A DNA stretch of 64,000 nucleotides from Unio delphinus (Eukaryota; Mollusca; Bivalvia; Unionida; Unionidae), in contig JAQISU010000026.1 in the NCBI GenBank assembly GCA_029339505.1, positions 3,236,001-3,300,000 on the forward strand. Reading direction: 5' to 3'. Both the position numbers and the translations under genes were made by a program. The notes beneath the pieces are model-generated. The model ran no database searches and was not told the origin of the DNA. It was given only the letters and a program-made list of their open reading frames with translations. Below, one piece after another: positions 1 to 12,399 of the stretch (its first letter is position 1; the number at the start of each line of letters is the position of its first letter).

Positions 1-299
1 CATTCTTGATAGCATTATTCCATGATGCATGCTTTTGGCAAAAATGAGTTTTTGGGATGCCAGGTTTAAAACCAATGTATGGTATGTTCACATCAGATGG
101 TTACAGTGATATGACTATTTTGGCAGCATGGTCTTCTCTTTCATTACCTTTAATACACCATTCCCTCAATAACTTGCACCCTGATAAATTGCAAACTAGC
201 TTAAAATGAGGGGTCAGGTGTGGATCCCATTTTTTAAACAAGAAAATACCTTAAAAATTGATCTCAATTTGTTGAAGAAAATTACGATCAAAATTGGTA

Positions 300-970
300 A
301 CAGAAACTTTGATATATTGCAAAGTTTTATCATCGAAAACAGTAGATAGGACCGGGACATTTGAAACAACATTATGAAATATCAAATTTAAAAATAGGTC
401 ATACAATGATTTACATTTTCTTTTCAAACAACATTCGTAGTACACTGCAATTAATGATGTGTAAGGAAATATTTGATCAATGAAAATGTCACTTACACCG
501 AGTGGTGGCAGTACTTCTTTAATAAATAAATGCAAACTAAATAATGTTTTAATCAATTTAAATTTGTGTTCTAGTTCTATCTTTCAGTTCATTTTCAGTG
601 TAATTGTCATAACTGCAATGTGTTCTCTTGTAATTAAATGTAAAATTCATCAGTCTAGCATGAAAAAAAATCTTGTTTTGGTCGTGTATCAACAATTAGT
701 CTAGTTTCTTGCTCTGTGGACTCCTGATTTTGCAACACCACTACAGGGACCAGACTCATCAAGGAAACAAAAAAGCAGTGATATAATACAGAGATTTTTC
801 ACATACACATGATTGCTGATGAAACCAGTTGGAACGATCTACATGTTGGACATTTTGAAAATAAATGCTATTTAAACAGAATAAAAGAAACAACTTCATT
901 AGAAACAGAGCGTTATTAAAAATTATTATTGACGTGATTGTAAAGTAAGGATTCAGTCATTAAACAAAAT
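300..970. repeat. Dispersed repeat copy, hAT-associated
   Basis: This stretch aligns by eye with 8,255-8,516 and with 8,885-9,640. Shared stretches include TTTAAAAATAGGTCATACAA, the motif around AAAATGTCACTTA, and GTTGGAACGATCT. Compared with the copy at 8,885-9,640 it lacks about 115 bp, corresponding to 9,219-9,335. The other copies adjoin a decayed hAT-like transposase, so this is probably the non-coding or poorly conserved part of the same element family. No intact gene is visible here. Confidence 0.6.
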
Positions 971-2190
<1,220 letters not shown>

Positions 2191-2477
2191 CTAGACATTA
2201 CAAAATAATTACTTTTCTCACTCTTCTGATTCTTGAACTAGTGAAAATGTTAGAGAATGGGTCAAATGACTGATGGATATGTCACTCCATGTTATGTATA
2301 ATGGAAATTCTGTTTCCACTATGTTTTTACTATCAGATGTGTTTGAGTTTTTGTCCTCCTTTTTATCTTCTATCAACATTTGTCCATTTGGACAACAAAT
2401 GTGACATAAAAATTGAACATCTGTGGGTAATTGTAAAAACTGTCATGACAGATAAATCAGATATCTATGGAAGAAAG

Positions 2478-3620
2478 ATATGGTATGTACTATTACAGTA
2501 ATGATGGCAAGATCTGGTATGTACCATTACTGTGAAGATGGCAAGATCTGGTATGCACCATTACTGTGAAGATGGCAAGATCTGGTATGCACCATTACTG
2601 TGAAGATGGTAAGAGCTGGTGTGAAGATGGTAAGAGCTGGTGTGAAGATGACAAGATCTGGTATGTACTATTACTGTGAAGAAGGCAAGATCTGGTATGT
2701 ATCACTACTAGTGAAGATGGCAAGATCTGGTAAGTACCATTACTGTGAAGATGGTAAGATCTGGCATGTACCATAACTTAAAGATGCTAAGATCTGGTAT
2801 GTACCATTACTGTTAAGATGAAATGATCTGGTATGTACCATTACTGTAATGGTAAGATTTGGTATGTACCATTGCTGTGAAGATCTGATAAGTAAAATTA
2901 CTGTGAAGATGGTAAGATCTGGTATGTACCATTACTGTGAAGATGGAATGATCTGGTATGTACCATTACTGTGAAGATGGAATGATCTGGTTATGTACCA
3001 TTACTGTGAAGATGGTATGATCTGGTATGTACCATTAATGTGACGATGGTAAGATCTGGTATGTACCATTATTGTAATGGTAAGATCTGGTATGGTATGT
3101 ATCATTGCTGCGAAGATGGTAAGATCTGGTATGTACCATTGCTGTGAAGATGGTAAGATCTGGTATGGAACATTGCTGTAATGGTAAGATCTGGTATGTA
3201 CCATTACTGTGAAGATGGTAAGATCTGGTATGTACCATTGCTGTAATGGTAAGATCTGGTATGTACCATTGCTGCGAAGATGGTAAGATCTGGTATGTAC
3301 CATTGCTGTGAAGATGGTAAGATCTGGTATGGAACATTGCTGTAATGGTAAGATCTGGTATGGAACATTATTGTGAAGATGGTAAGATCTGGTATGTACC
3401 ATTATTGTAATGGTAAGATCTGGTATGTACCATTGCTGTAATGGTAAGATCTGGTATGTACCATTGCTGCGAAGATGGTAAGATCTGGTATGTACCATTG
3501 CTGTGAAGATGGTAAGATCTGGAATGGAACATTGCTGTAATGGTAAGATCTGGTATGTACCATTACTGTGAAGATGGTAAGATCTGGTATGGAACATTGC
3601 TGTGAAGATGGTAAGATTAT
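2478..3620. repeat. 31-34 bp minisatellite
   Basis: More than 30 diverged copies of a unit read as GATCTGGTATGTACCATTAC followed by TGTGAAGATGGTAA (about 34 bp), with shorter 31-bp units lacking the GAAG part. The array sits in the slo intron between the exons at 2,035 and 4,140. The open frames across it on the minus strand come from the repeat and are not genes. Confidence 0.9.
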
Positions 3621-4139
3621 TGTAATGATGATCAGTCATAGGACTCTTTAAGTCTCAGGACACCCTTTATTATTTTAAAAAATAAATTTTTATGGACTAT
3701 ATAAGTTGGGACTTGAAATTATATATAAATTTTATGTACTATAAGTCTTGGACATTTTTTTCTATGAATCATTTTTGTGTATTTTGTTAATTATAATGTT
3801 ATTCACAGAATAAAAAAAACTTTGCAGTTGTTAATGATTTATTGTTATCAGATAGAAATGTTGCAAATAATATATTTGTTTTCTAAAAACCAACAAATAA
3901 TTTAATTCTGCACTGTCTTATTGTCATTTATTCCTTTATAAAATATGTATAAATTCATCAGACGATGACAAACACAATGTTGTAACCTGTCAATTAATTA
4001 CACTGAAAAAAATTAACTGATAAATATTAAAATGAAATTTTTGAACTGGACACTATAAAAAGGTAACTTTAGCATATAGGTCAACTCTTTGGCTGTTCTG
4101 TCCTTACAAGAATTATCTAGAAACTGTCCATGACCTTAC
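3621..4139. other. Slo intron; nothing recognised
   Basis: AT-rich intron between the minisatellite and the 99-bp slo exon. It has no convincing reading frame, RNA gene or repeat structure. Confidence 0.5.
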
Positions 4140-4238
4140 CTAACTCTGTAATAAGTGGAACATTTGAGCCACAGACAGAGCCCCGCCTGTTTATATTGGC
4201 TGGACAGCTTATCTGCATAAAGCCTGGTGGCAGAAACC
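4140..4238 (-). CDS. slo: BK (Slo1) potassium channel, 99-bp RCK2 exon
   Basis: This minus-strand exon of 99 bp enters and leaves in phase 1, so it could be skipped without a frameshift. It encodes GFLPPGFMQISCPANINRR and then GSVCGSNVPLITEL, the variable segment before the conserved ITEL that leads into the calcium bowl. The acceptor is TTTTCAG next to 4,238 and the donor is GTAAGG below 4,140. Joining it to the flanking exons keeps one open frame. The basic RRGS stretch could be a kinase site by sequence, which is inference only. Because it is symmetric and variable, it is a candidate for alternative use. Confidence 0.9.
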
Positions 4239-4989
4239 CTGAAAACATATTGAGAATCAAAGATACTGACCGCTTTCTATGAAATACAATTTTTATTATC
4301 ACAATTTCAGTCAAATCTAAAAATGTCAGAACTTGGAAATCAGATACAACATCCCAAATTAATAATAAAACTTCTAGAATGCATGCAGCCAGTGGTTAGT
4401 AATGGTTCTTAGTAGTTACATGTACATGAATATGAATCAGCTCATTGTAGTTGTAATCATTTTACTTTTTTCTTTTCCTGCTGTTATCCATAAATGGCTT
4501 TGACATAATACAAAATTTCAAGACACACAGTACACAGAGGAGCAATGGAATTTTGGGTTTGAAAAAACAAAAAAAATCTTTTCAACAACTGTAGGAAATT
4601 TGACATAAAAAGACCACAAATGAATGATTCTAGTTATCCATAAAAATAAACAGCAGTAAAATTAAACTTAAACCCAAGGTGAAATGTTTAATCAAGAAAA
4701 TCGCAAAAAGAACTGATCAAGTTTCATAATGATTCAGCCAAAATATGAGAGGGTTATTGAAATAAAAGAAAATCAAAACTTCATCCGAAACCCAAATGTA
4801 AACGTTTTCTATAACCGTGACCTTGATGCAAAGGTCACATAAGCAATCAAGCATGTTGCAGATTAAGTAGTCTTAGATTCATAATAATTTGTCCAAAATC
4901 TAAAAAAATCCATCAAAGGGTTTAGAAAATTTAAGCATAAAACTATGACTAATGACCAGATCTCTAATGCAAATTGTCTATGGCTATAT

Positions 4990-5450
4990 GATAAGACAAC
5001 TTTTTCAAGATGGTTGCCATGATGATTTTGAATGCAGAAGTGGTACCATTTCCAATTAAACTTGACATCATAAGAAATCTTCTGGTGAAAAAAAATTATA
5101 CTGATATGACTTTCAGTATAGAAGGAGTAGTGATAAGATTTTCATGATGGCTGCTGTCGCCACCATACTGGATGTCAGATCAAAAACAATGGTCATTTAG
5201 AACCAGATAGGTCTTAAAGTATTTAAGTTAAAACTCCATGTTCATGTGACAAACAATTTAAGAGAAATAGAAAATAAAATGCTTTAGATGACCACTCTGA
5301 TGGCCATATTGGATGTTTAAGCATCATTAGTTTCACTAAGGACCAACACCTTGGATGAATGCATGTGCAAAAAAATTGATGGTAATCCTCAAAGAAGTTT
5401 AGGTGGATTAGTGATTATTAAATTGTGCTAACAGACTGACAAAAAATGGG
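4990..5450. repeat. Dispersed repeat family with a 'gatggccatattggatg' core
   Basis: Contains GATGGCTGCTGTCGCCACC and a second GATGGCCATATTGGATGTT block, separated by phrases such as TCTTCTGGTGAAA and GTTCATGTGACAAAC. The same phrases recur at about 9,840-10,110, 16,110-16,420, 46,380-46,960 and 47,480-47,960. This is a multicopy family with an internal period of roughly 160 bp. No coding potential is seen, and its class is unknown to me. Confidence 0.55.
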
Positions 5451-5610
5451 CAACAGGTCACTCCATAAACACTTCTTGTCTATGATTAGCAGAGATAGAA
5501 ACAGTAATCAAAACTATAAATAAATTGTACATGACAATGATGCTTCTGGAGGAAAAGTGATGGCTATGTTTCACTACCCACTAATTTTGGTTTGACAATA
5601 AAGTTTATAC

Positions 5611-5821
5611 CCGGCACTTGTCCAGTCCCTGGTGAAGAAGCTTGCATCAGACCAATACTGTCATCAAATGTCATAGCCTTGATATTGAGTGAGCACAAGA
5701 TTGCCTCTTTATCGACCAGATGTGGATCATCTAGATTCTTATCCTTGGCCGAAAGAATGACGCACATATCACACAGGTTTATGTTAACAGCACGCAGATT
5801 GGCACGATTGAGTGGAGAACC
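5611..5821 (-). CDS. slo: BK (Slo1) potassium channel, RCK2 exon
   Basis: This 211-bp minus-strand exon encodes part of the cytosolic RCK2 domain, reading [20 protein letters not shown], then VILSAK, then [20 protein letters not shown]. It is one of the most conserved parts of Slo channels. The acceptor is TTTTCAAG just above 5,821, and the donor is most likely GTATAA below 5,611. The exon starts in phase 0 and ends in phase 1, which matches the next exon at 4,140-4,238. A TG microsatellite lies about 30 bp upstream of the acceptor, on the intron side. Confidence 0.95.
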
Positions 5822-5849
5822 CTTGAAAAGATATTATATATATATTTCA

Positions 5850-5880
5850 GTGTGTGTGTGTGTGTGTGTGTGCGTGTGTG
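5850..5880. repeat. (TG)n microsatellite next to a slo acceptor
   Basis: About 15 TG units with one TGCG interruption. On the transcribed minus strand this is a CA repeat about 30 bp upstream of the acceptor of the exon at 5,611-5,821. Confidence 0.9.
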
Positions 5881-6849
5881 TAGGGTTGAATGGCACATCA
5901 GCACAATCCTGCTATATGGTACTTGCAAAAATCCTGAGGAAGATCAAGTGATCAAAGTTTATGCACACAGCAAGACAAAAGATTAAATGTAAAGATGTTG
6001 CAAATCTCCCACAAAAGACATACAAATCAAAGTCAAAGTAAAAAAAAAGAATAAAGCCTTTAAAATACAAGGTCAATTTATTATATATATCCCATGCTAT
6101 ATTAAAAAGTTTAGGACCTTCATACCAGAATTATTATCATTGGATGCATCCTACAACATACAAGTTTTCTCCATTAGTTGCCTTTTATACGACACTGTTC
6201 TACAGCCATGAACCCAAATGCAGGGTTGCATCTAGGATTTGATAAATATGGGTAATTGCCCCCACTGAATCTGAAAAAAGGGAGTGGGGTGTGGCAATGT
6301 AGCCATAAGGGGGGGGGGAGGCCTTCCAGAATGGTGTAAAAATACCTCAGTGTATTCAAAAGGAGCAATAGCAAGTATAACAAGTGCATTAAATACTAAC
6401 CATTAAAGAATCAAACCATAGAACTGAAAACAGTGTCACTCCTCTGGCCAATCTTAACAAATCAGCATCAAGTACTTCCTGCATGTAAAATGCTCAAATC
6501 TGATTGGTTATAAATCCATATTAAGAAAGATCAGAAGAGCAAAAATTTTCCTTTCATGGATGACAAAAAATAATTTTTAAGGAAAGGTCCAAAGTTCAAA
6601 ATGAATTAGGGAAAGTATATGTATAGTTTTGACCTGGAGACTTGATTATTGTATGCTATGGTATAAAGTTTCTGATTCCTATTTACAATGATGTTTTGCA
6701 ACATCTTGGATCTGCATCCAAACTGATTATAGTTGTGACTACATTATTCTGCAAATATAATCACTATTTCCTAAATAGCTTCCTATCCTTCCTCATTCTC
6801 CAATCTTGAATGCTTTGTTAATGTTGAAGTATCTCAGAGGAAGTACTTC
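5881..6849. other. Slo intron; no gene seen
   Basis: Intronic sequence with a G11 homopolymer near 6,310 and a (TATA)n stretch near 6,080. No conserved reading frame was recognised on either strand. Confidence 0.4.
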
Positions 6850-8265
6850 AATTGAAATTATCACGAGTCTATAAGAACCTTTTCTTCCAGACAGCTTCTT
6901 CCTGCAGTTTTGGTTAGATTTTGATTGCTGAATCCACTCTCACAGTCAGCAGTTTGGTATGGCATAACCATTGCCAGTGATGTGAATTGAAGAAGATTTG
7001 GAAATGCATCTGCGTGATGTTGATGTACAATCTGCCAGAGTCCGCATATTTTGTCTTTAGAGTACATTTCTCTTTTAATGATAGTCTTATCAAGAGACCA
7101 CTATGTCAAAACATGTTTTGGGCCACACAAATACGGACTGATAGGTACTTTTGATTTCTTCTCTTGACCCAGTTGATCACATAGAATTTCAATCTGGTCA
7201 TAACCATACATTTCTTGTTCTTCAGAAGATAGGAATGTGAGGTTACGTTGATCAAGAATATCAAATGCTGTTGCCACCTGTGTGCTGCTCTTTGGAAATC
7301 TTGCAGCCATCTCCATCTGAAAGTTTTTAACAAACTCATGGTGAAGGTTAGATACATCATGTCAAATTTTTTCAATGTGCTGCCATGTAACTTAAGTTCA
7401 ACACCATTGTAAGTGATTTTAGTTTTGTCTCCATTTTTAAATCATTTCAATTTTTCAGACATACAGGTCTGGTGAAAGGATTTTCCTATGTCTGATTTCT
7501 GTAAGGTAGAATTCAAAGTCAGCTTTCTGTAAAAGCATATTTAGCTGTGCTAAGTGAGGCATGATATCCATCATAATATTAATGCATGACACAAATATGT
7601 AGTCTTCGAGTTTATTCAACAAGTCTTGATACTTTTTTGTCTTTTGTCTTTTTGAAATAATTCATGAAAGCCCCCAGCTGTGAAAAATTGCATATAGTGC
7701 ATCATAAAATGCCAGCCATCTTATTTCATGCACATCTTTGATTTTCAGTTGAGGACTGTTCAGAATGTTCTGGATTTCCTTCTATTCAGCAGTTCTGTTG
7801 GCAGATTTATAAAAAAATAGTACAGGTCTTTAACTGTTTCTTTGAGGTACATAATGTTTCTTGATGCACGAGAGGAGCCATACAATGAATACTGATCAAG
7901 TGAGGGCTTTCCTCCTTGAACCATGTTGTTACACAACTTTTGCGACCTGTCATCAATGATGCCTCCTCAAAGCCAAAACCATGAACTTTTTCAAGAGGAC
8001 AACTTCTTTGAAAAGAACTTCAGCAGTGTGTGATTGGCCTTCCACGGACACATTACCAAGAAAATGAGTTGTGGAAACAAATATGGTTGGTTCAATAATT
8101 CTAGCATAAATGACCAGCTTCTTGGTATTTGAAATGCCTGTACTCTCCTCAATTAAGATGCCAATAAATGGACTACTTTCTGCATTAAATCAGATTCTAT
8201 CAATGCTGCTATGCAATCCTGTAAATATTTTTACCCTTATTTGTTGAATCATCGAAGAGTTTTAT
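6850..8265 (-). pseudogene. Decayed hAT-superfamily transposase
   Basis: Minus-strand coding remnants run in the order expected of a hAT (ZMYM/ZNF862-like) transposase. Near 8,170-8,060 the translation reads ILIEESTGISNTKKLVIYAR, like the conserved catalytic-core segment around the DEST-type motif. At 7,375-7,100 an ARFPKSSTQVATAFDILDQR segment is followed by QEMYGYDQIE. At 7,067-6,861 PNLLQFTSLAMVMPYQTADC followed by ESGFS resembles the C-terminal hAT dimerisation region. Several frameshifts and stops separate these blocks, so it is a dead copy. It lies in a slo intron. The family call rests on motif order, not on a search. Confidence 0.7.
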
Positions 8266-9150
8266 CATCGAAAATGGTATAAAGGACCTGGAAATTTTAA
8301 TCAGCATAATGAAATATAAAATTTAAAAATAGGTCATACAAATTGTTACATTTTCTTTCCAAATGACATTCCTAGAACACCTCAATTAATAATCTGAATG
8401 GAAATTTTGATTAACAAAAATGTCACTTATGCCAAGTGGAGGTGGTACACTAATAAATAAATACAAATGAAATAATTTTGTATCAATTGAAATTTGTGTT
8501 CTAGTTCTATCTATCAATGAATACTGATCAAGTGAGTGCTTTCCTCCTTGAACCATATTGCTACACAACTTTTGCGACCTGTCATCAATGATGCCTCCTC
8601 AAAGCCAAAACCAAGAACTTTTTCAAGAGGACAACTTCTTTGAAAAGAACTTCAGCAGTGTGTGATTGGCCTTCCATGGACACATTACCAAGAAAATGAG
8701 TTGTGGAAACAAACATGGTTGGTTCAATAATTCTAGCATAAATGACCAGCTTCATGGTATTTGAAATGTCTGTTCTCTCCTCAATTAAGATGCCAATGAG
8801 TGGACTACTTTCTGCATCAAATCAGATTCTATCAATGCTGCTATGCAATCCAGTAAAATTTTTTACCCTTATTTGTTAAATCATCGAAGAGTTTTATCGT
8901 CGAAAATGGTATAAAGGACCTGGAAATTTTAATCAGCATTATGAAATATAAAATTTAAAAATAGGTCATACAAATTGTTACATTTTCTTTCCAAACGACA
9001 TTCCCAGTACACCTCAATTAATAATCTGAATGGAAATTTTGATCAACAAAAATGTCACTTATGCCAAGTGGAGGTGGTACACTAATAAATAAATACAAAT
9101 GAAATAATTTTGTATCAATTTAAATTTGTGTTCTAGTTCTATCTTTTGGT
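7885..9150. repeat. ~635-bp tandem duplication of part of the hAT element
   Basis: The block from ATGAATACTGATCAAGTGAG near 7,885 through to about 8,516 is repeated almost exactly from about 8,517 to 9,150. The two units differ by scattered substitutions. Each contains a piece of hAT-like coding sequence (minus strand) followed by the non-coding block that also occurs at 300-700. Confidence 0.85.
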
Positions 9151-9640
9151 TCTTTTTAAGCGTAATCATCATAAATGCAACGTGTCCTCTTGAAATTAAA
9201 TATAAAATGCATCAATCTACCGTAACAGCTATGTCCATCAGTGTTTCTCTGAGAACCTAATTAAGTGCTGGCAGTGTTTTGATAACTGATTTGCAGAAGT
9301 ATTAATGTTGCATGTTTAAAAAAAAAAAAAAAGGAATTTGGTGGTGTATCAACAGTTAGTCTAGTTCCCTGTTCTGTGTACTCCTGATTTGTCAGGATAC
9401 TATTAAACACCACTATGGGAACCATACTCACCAAGAAAACAAAAAAGTAGTGATATAATACAAAGATATTTCACATACATGTGATCATTGTTGAAACCGG
9501 TTGGAACGATCTTTCACATGAAGAACATGTGAAAATAAATGTTATTTAAACAGAATAATGAACAACTTCATTAGAAAAAGCGTGTTATTAGAAATTATTA
9601 TTAATGTGATTACAAAATGAGGATTCAGTCATTAAACAGC
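8885..9640. repeat. Dispersed repeat copy (same family as 300-970)
   Basis: Matches 310-970 over most of its length, including GTGATATAATACA and GTTGGAACGATCT, with an extra 115-bp segment ending in an A-rich run at 9,318-9,333. Confidence 0.7.
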
Positions 9641-10220
9641 CCAGTTCCCTAAATACCCCCCCACCCCCACCCCGGTTTTGTTGAAGTCAAATGAATATTT
9701 AACTTGCACCGTCACTTATTGTGTAGTCAATGTTTGTGGACTCATTTGTGCGCAAGTTATCTAGGGAGAGGTATAGCTGCTGTCATAATAGTACACATAC
9801 TGAATGTCAGCTTGGCACTGTTTTCACTTACGACAAAGAGAACATCATTAGAAGTCTTTTGATGAAAACCATCATGTCATTAAGATTATTTAGAATAGCG
9901 ACATGAAGATTTTCACAATGACCAATGTGGCAGCCATATTGAATTTCTCATCAGCATTCTTTTCATTTAAGGCCAAATAGATCATGGGATGAATGTGTGT
10001 GCAAAGTTTCAAGGTAGTCCTCCAAGTAGTTTAGGAGTAGTGATAACAAAACTTGTACTAGTCTAACAGATAGCTGGCCAATTGTCAACAGATCATCCAA
10101 AATGATCTCCTGATCTCTTATGACAAGTAGAGCTAAATATACCACACATATGTTATCATGACAACCTTATTGTATTCTCCTATTTTTATCTGCATCTTTA
10201 TGCTAGCTAACCATACTTAC
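9641..10220. repeat. Intron with a copy of the 'ccatattgga' dispersed family
   Basis: After a C-rich tract at 9,655-9,675 the sequence holds phrases shared with 4,990-5,450, including GGCAGCCATATTGAATT and GTAGTCCTCCAAGTAGTTTAG. No gene is seen before the slo exon that begins at 10,221. Confidence 0.5.
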
Positions 10221-10445
10221 TGGTAAAATCAAAACTTTTGGAAAATTCTGCAGAGTTTTCCACTCCCTCTTGAGGTAATCTAGATTTCCAACAATGACCA
10301 CATGTTTCAATTCACCAAAGTGGAAGTTGCTGGCTCGAAGTGGCATCACAAGATTTCGAATCCCAATCAGTGGTGAGTTGGCATCAGCAAACAGGCATAC
10401 TACCACATGATTACATAACACTGTCATGGCAGCTTTATTACGATC
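10221..10445 (-). CDS. slo: BK (Slo1) potassium channel, first RCK2 exon
   Basis: This 225-bp minus-strand exon is in phase 0 at both ends. It encodes [20 protein letters not shown], then [20 protein letters not shown], and [15 protein letters not shown]. This is the start of the RCK2 (regulator of K+ conductance) Rossmann-like domain of Slo1. The acceptor is CTTTTTAG above 10,445 and the donor is GTAAGTATGG below 10,221. A (TAA)n LINE tail begins only about 25 bp upstream of the acceptor. Identity is secure from near-invariant motifs such as [10 protein letters not shown]. Confidence 0.95.
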
Positions 10446-10467
10446 CTAAAAAGATCAAAATTCATCA

Positions 10468-10468
<1 letters not shown>

Positions 10469-10505
<37 letters not shown>

Positions 10506-10570
10506 CTTTATATAGCACCTAATCTTTAGAAGCTCTAATCGCTTTACAACACCTATAATGATATGACTAC
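10469..10570 (-). mobile_element. 3' tail of a non-LTR retrotransposon
   Basis: An (AAT)n tract is followed by GACTTTATATAGCACCTAAT, then TTAGAAGCTCTAA and GCTTTACA. The reverse complement of the end of the LINE at 55,838-56,655 has the same order: CTTTACAC-type end, AAGCTCTAA, AATCTTTCGAAG, GCGCCTAAT, then the trinucleotide tail. It is therefore the terminal fragment of that family, in minus orientation. Body sequence beyond about 10,570 is not recognisable. Confidence 0.75.
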
Positions 10571-10937
10571 AAAAAACAAACACCATGAAATTAGAAAACA
10601 TAAAAACATGCTGAAAATATTTAAGGTAGGAATCATTATTAGGTCTTTGTTCTTGCAGTTGAAAAAGATAGTTTTAAAAGCACTCTTGAAAGGGATCACT
10701 GTGTCTTTATATGATAACAATGAATGATGAGGATGATGATGCAGAATAGATCACTAGATATGAGTGTACTGTCGGTAACAATTCTGCTTTAAATTATTAT
10801 GCAAATTTTTCACAGCAGTCAAAAATGCTACAACATGCTGCAGTCACCAACTGAGAATAATATGGTCAAATGTAATGTATACTATTTACTCAAACAATAG
10901 TATCATGAATGGCATATGTTATGTCCTCCCATATTTA

Positions 10938-11625
10938 ATAGTCCTACATGAAGACGCCAGTACAGCATGGTTTAATAGTCTGATATGAAGGCACTAGTAT
11001 GGCATGGTTCAACAGACATATATGAAGAGGCACTAGTATGGCATGGTTTAACAGTCAGGCACTAATATGGCATGGTTTAATAGTCTGATATGAAGGCACT
11101 AGTATGGCATGGTTCAATAGTCATATATTAAGGCAATAGTACAGCATGGTTTATAGTCAGGCATGAGTATGGCATGGTTTAATAGTACTATATGAGAGTA
11201 TTAGTATGTCGTGGTTTATTAATCCTCTGTGAAGTTACTAGCAAGGCATGGTTTAACAGTCCTGTATGAAGGCATTAGACAGGCATCAGTATGAAATGGT
11301 TTAACAGGTTATATGAAGGTGCTTGTTCAGCTTGATTTAGCAGTCTTTTATGAAGGCACTAGTACAGCATGATTTTTTAGTCTTGTATGAAGGCGCTTGT
11401 TCAGCATGATTTAGCAGTCTTTTATGATGGCACTAGTACAGCTTGAATTAGCAGTCTTTTATGAAGGCACTAGTACAGCATGATTTAGCAGTCTTTTATG
11501 AAGGCACTAGTACAGCATGATTTAGCAGTCTTGTATGAAGGCATTAGTACAGCATGATTTAGCAGTCTTGTATGAAGGCATTAGTACAGCATGATTTAGC
11601 AGTCTTGTAGTTAGTATGGCATGGT
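10938..11625. repeat. ~37-bp minisatellite
   Basis: Diverged copies of AGTACAGCATGATTTAGCAG followed by TCTTGTATGAAGGCATT or close variants (GTATGGCATGGTTTAATAG). The copies are most regular near 11,450-11,620. It lies in the slo intron between the exons at 10,221 and 14,465. Confidence 0.85.
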
Positions 11626-11639
11626 TGACTGTGGACAGT

Positions 11640-12060
11640 ATTGTTCCAATTACAGCCAAACATTTTCCATGGGCATATTTGATCATCAATAAAAACATGC
11701 ATATAAGCATGGAAAACAGATTATATAGATAAAAGTTTACTTTATCCATTGGCTAACATACATGTGTACATATGTCTAATGTATAGCATGAAAAGAGAAT
11801 TAACACTGTGTGCTCACCTGCTGATCATGACACATGTGGTGAATCCACAATACATGCAATTCCATTGAACATATGCACAAGAAATTGAAAATATTCAATA
11901 ATTTTTGTCTGAGATCATTACGTGTCTGAATTGCATGGAGAAAAAGACACCGAAAAATAATATATAGAAAGACGAAGCACATTGACAGTTCAATATGTCC
12001 CAAGGTCAATAAACTGTTTCTGTATAAATTTCATAAAAATTTTCTCATCTTAAATCATAA
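11640..12060. other. Slo intron; no gene seen
   Basis: Unique-looking AT-rich sequence between two minisatellites. No conserved frame, RNA or repeat was recognised. Confidence 0.4.
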
Positions 12061-12067
12061 TACTTTT

Positions 12068-12390
12068 AGATTTTTGAAAACCTGATTGGTTTAACGCTGT
12101 TCTGTTACTGTCACATCTTTGAAAACCTGATTGGCTTAACGCTGTTCTGTTACTGTCACATTTTTGAAAACCTGATTGGCTTAAAGCTGTTCTTTTACTG
12201 TTACATTTTTGAAAACCTGATTGGCTTAACGCTGTTCTGTTACTGTCACATTTTTGAAAACCTGATTGGTTTAACGCTGTTCTGTTACTGTCACATTTTT
12301 GAAAACCTGATTGGCTTAACGCTGTTCTGTTACTGTTACATTTTTGAAAACCTGATTGGCTTAACGCTGTTCTGTTACTGTTACATTTGC
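12068..12390. repeat. 45-bp minisatellite, seven copies
   Basis: About seven near-identical units containing TTTTTGAAAACCTGATTGGC followed by TTAACGCTGTTCTGTTACTG. The unit length (45 bp) is a multiple of three, so the minus strand stays open as a 15-residue repeat containing RTALSQSGFQK. I see no initiation context, homology or conserved flank that would make this a gene. Confidence 0.9.
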
Positions 12391-12399
12391 TCTTGGCAA

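Noticed and set aside
3001..3639. Long minus-strand frame (about 212 residues) rich in YHLHSNGTYQILP repeats
   Set aside because: It is the translation of the 31-34 bp minisatellite, with no start context, homology or non-repeat sequence.
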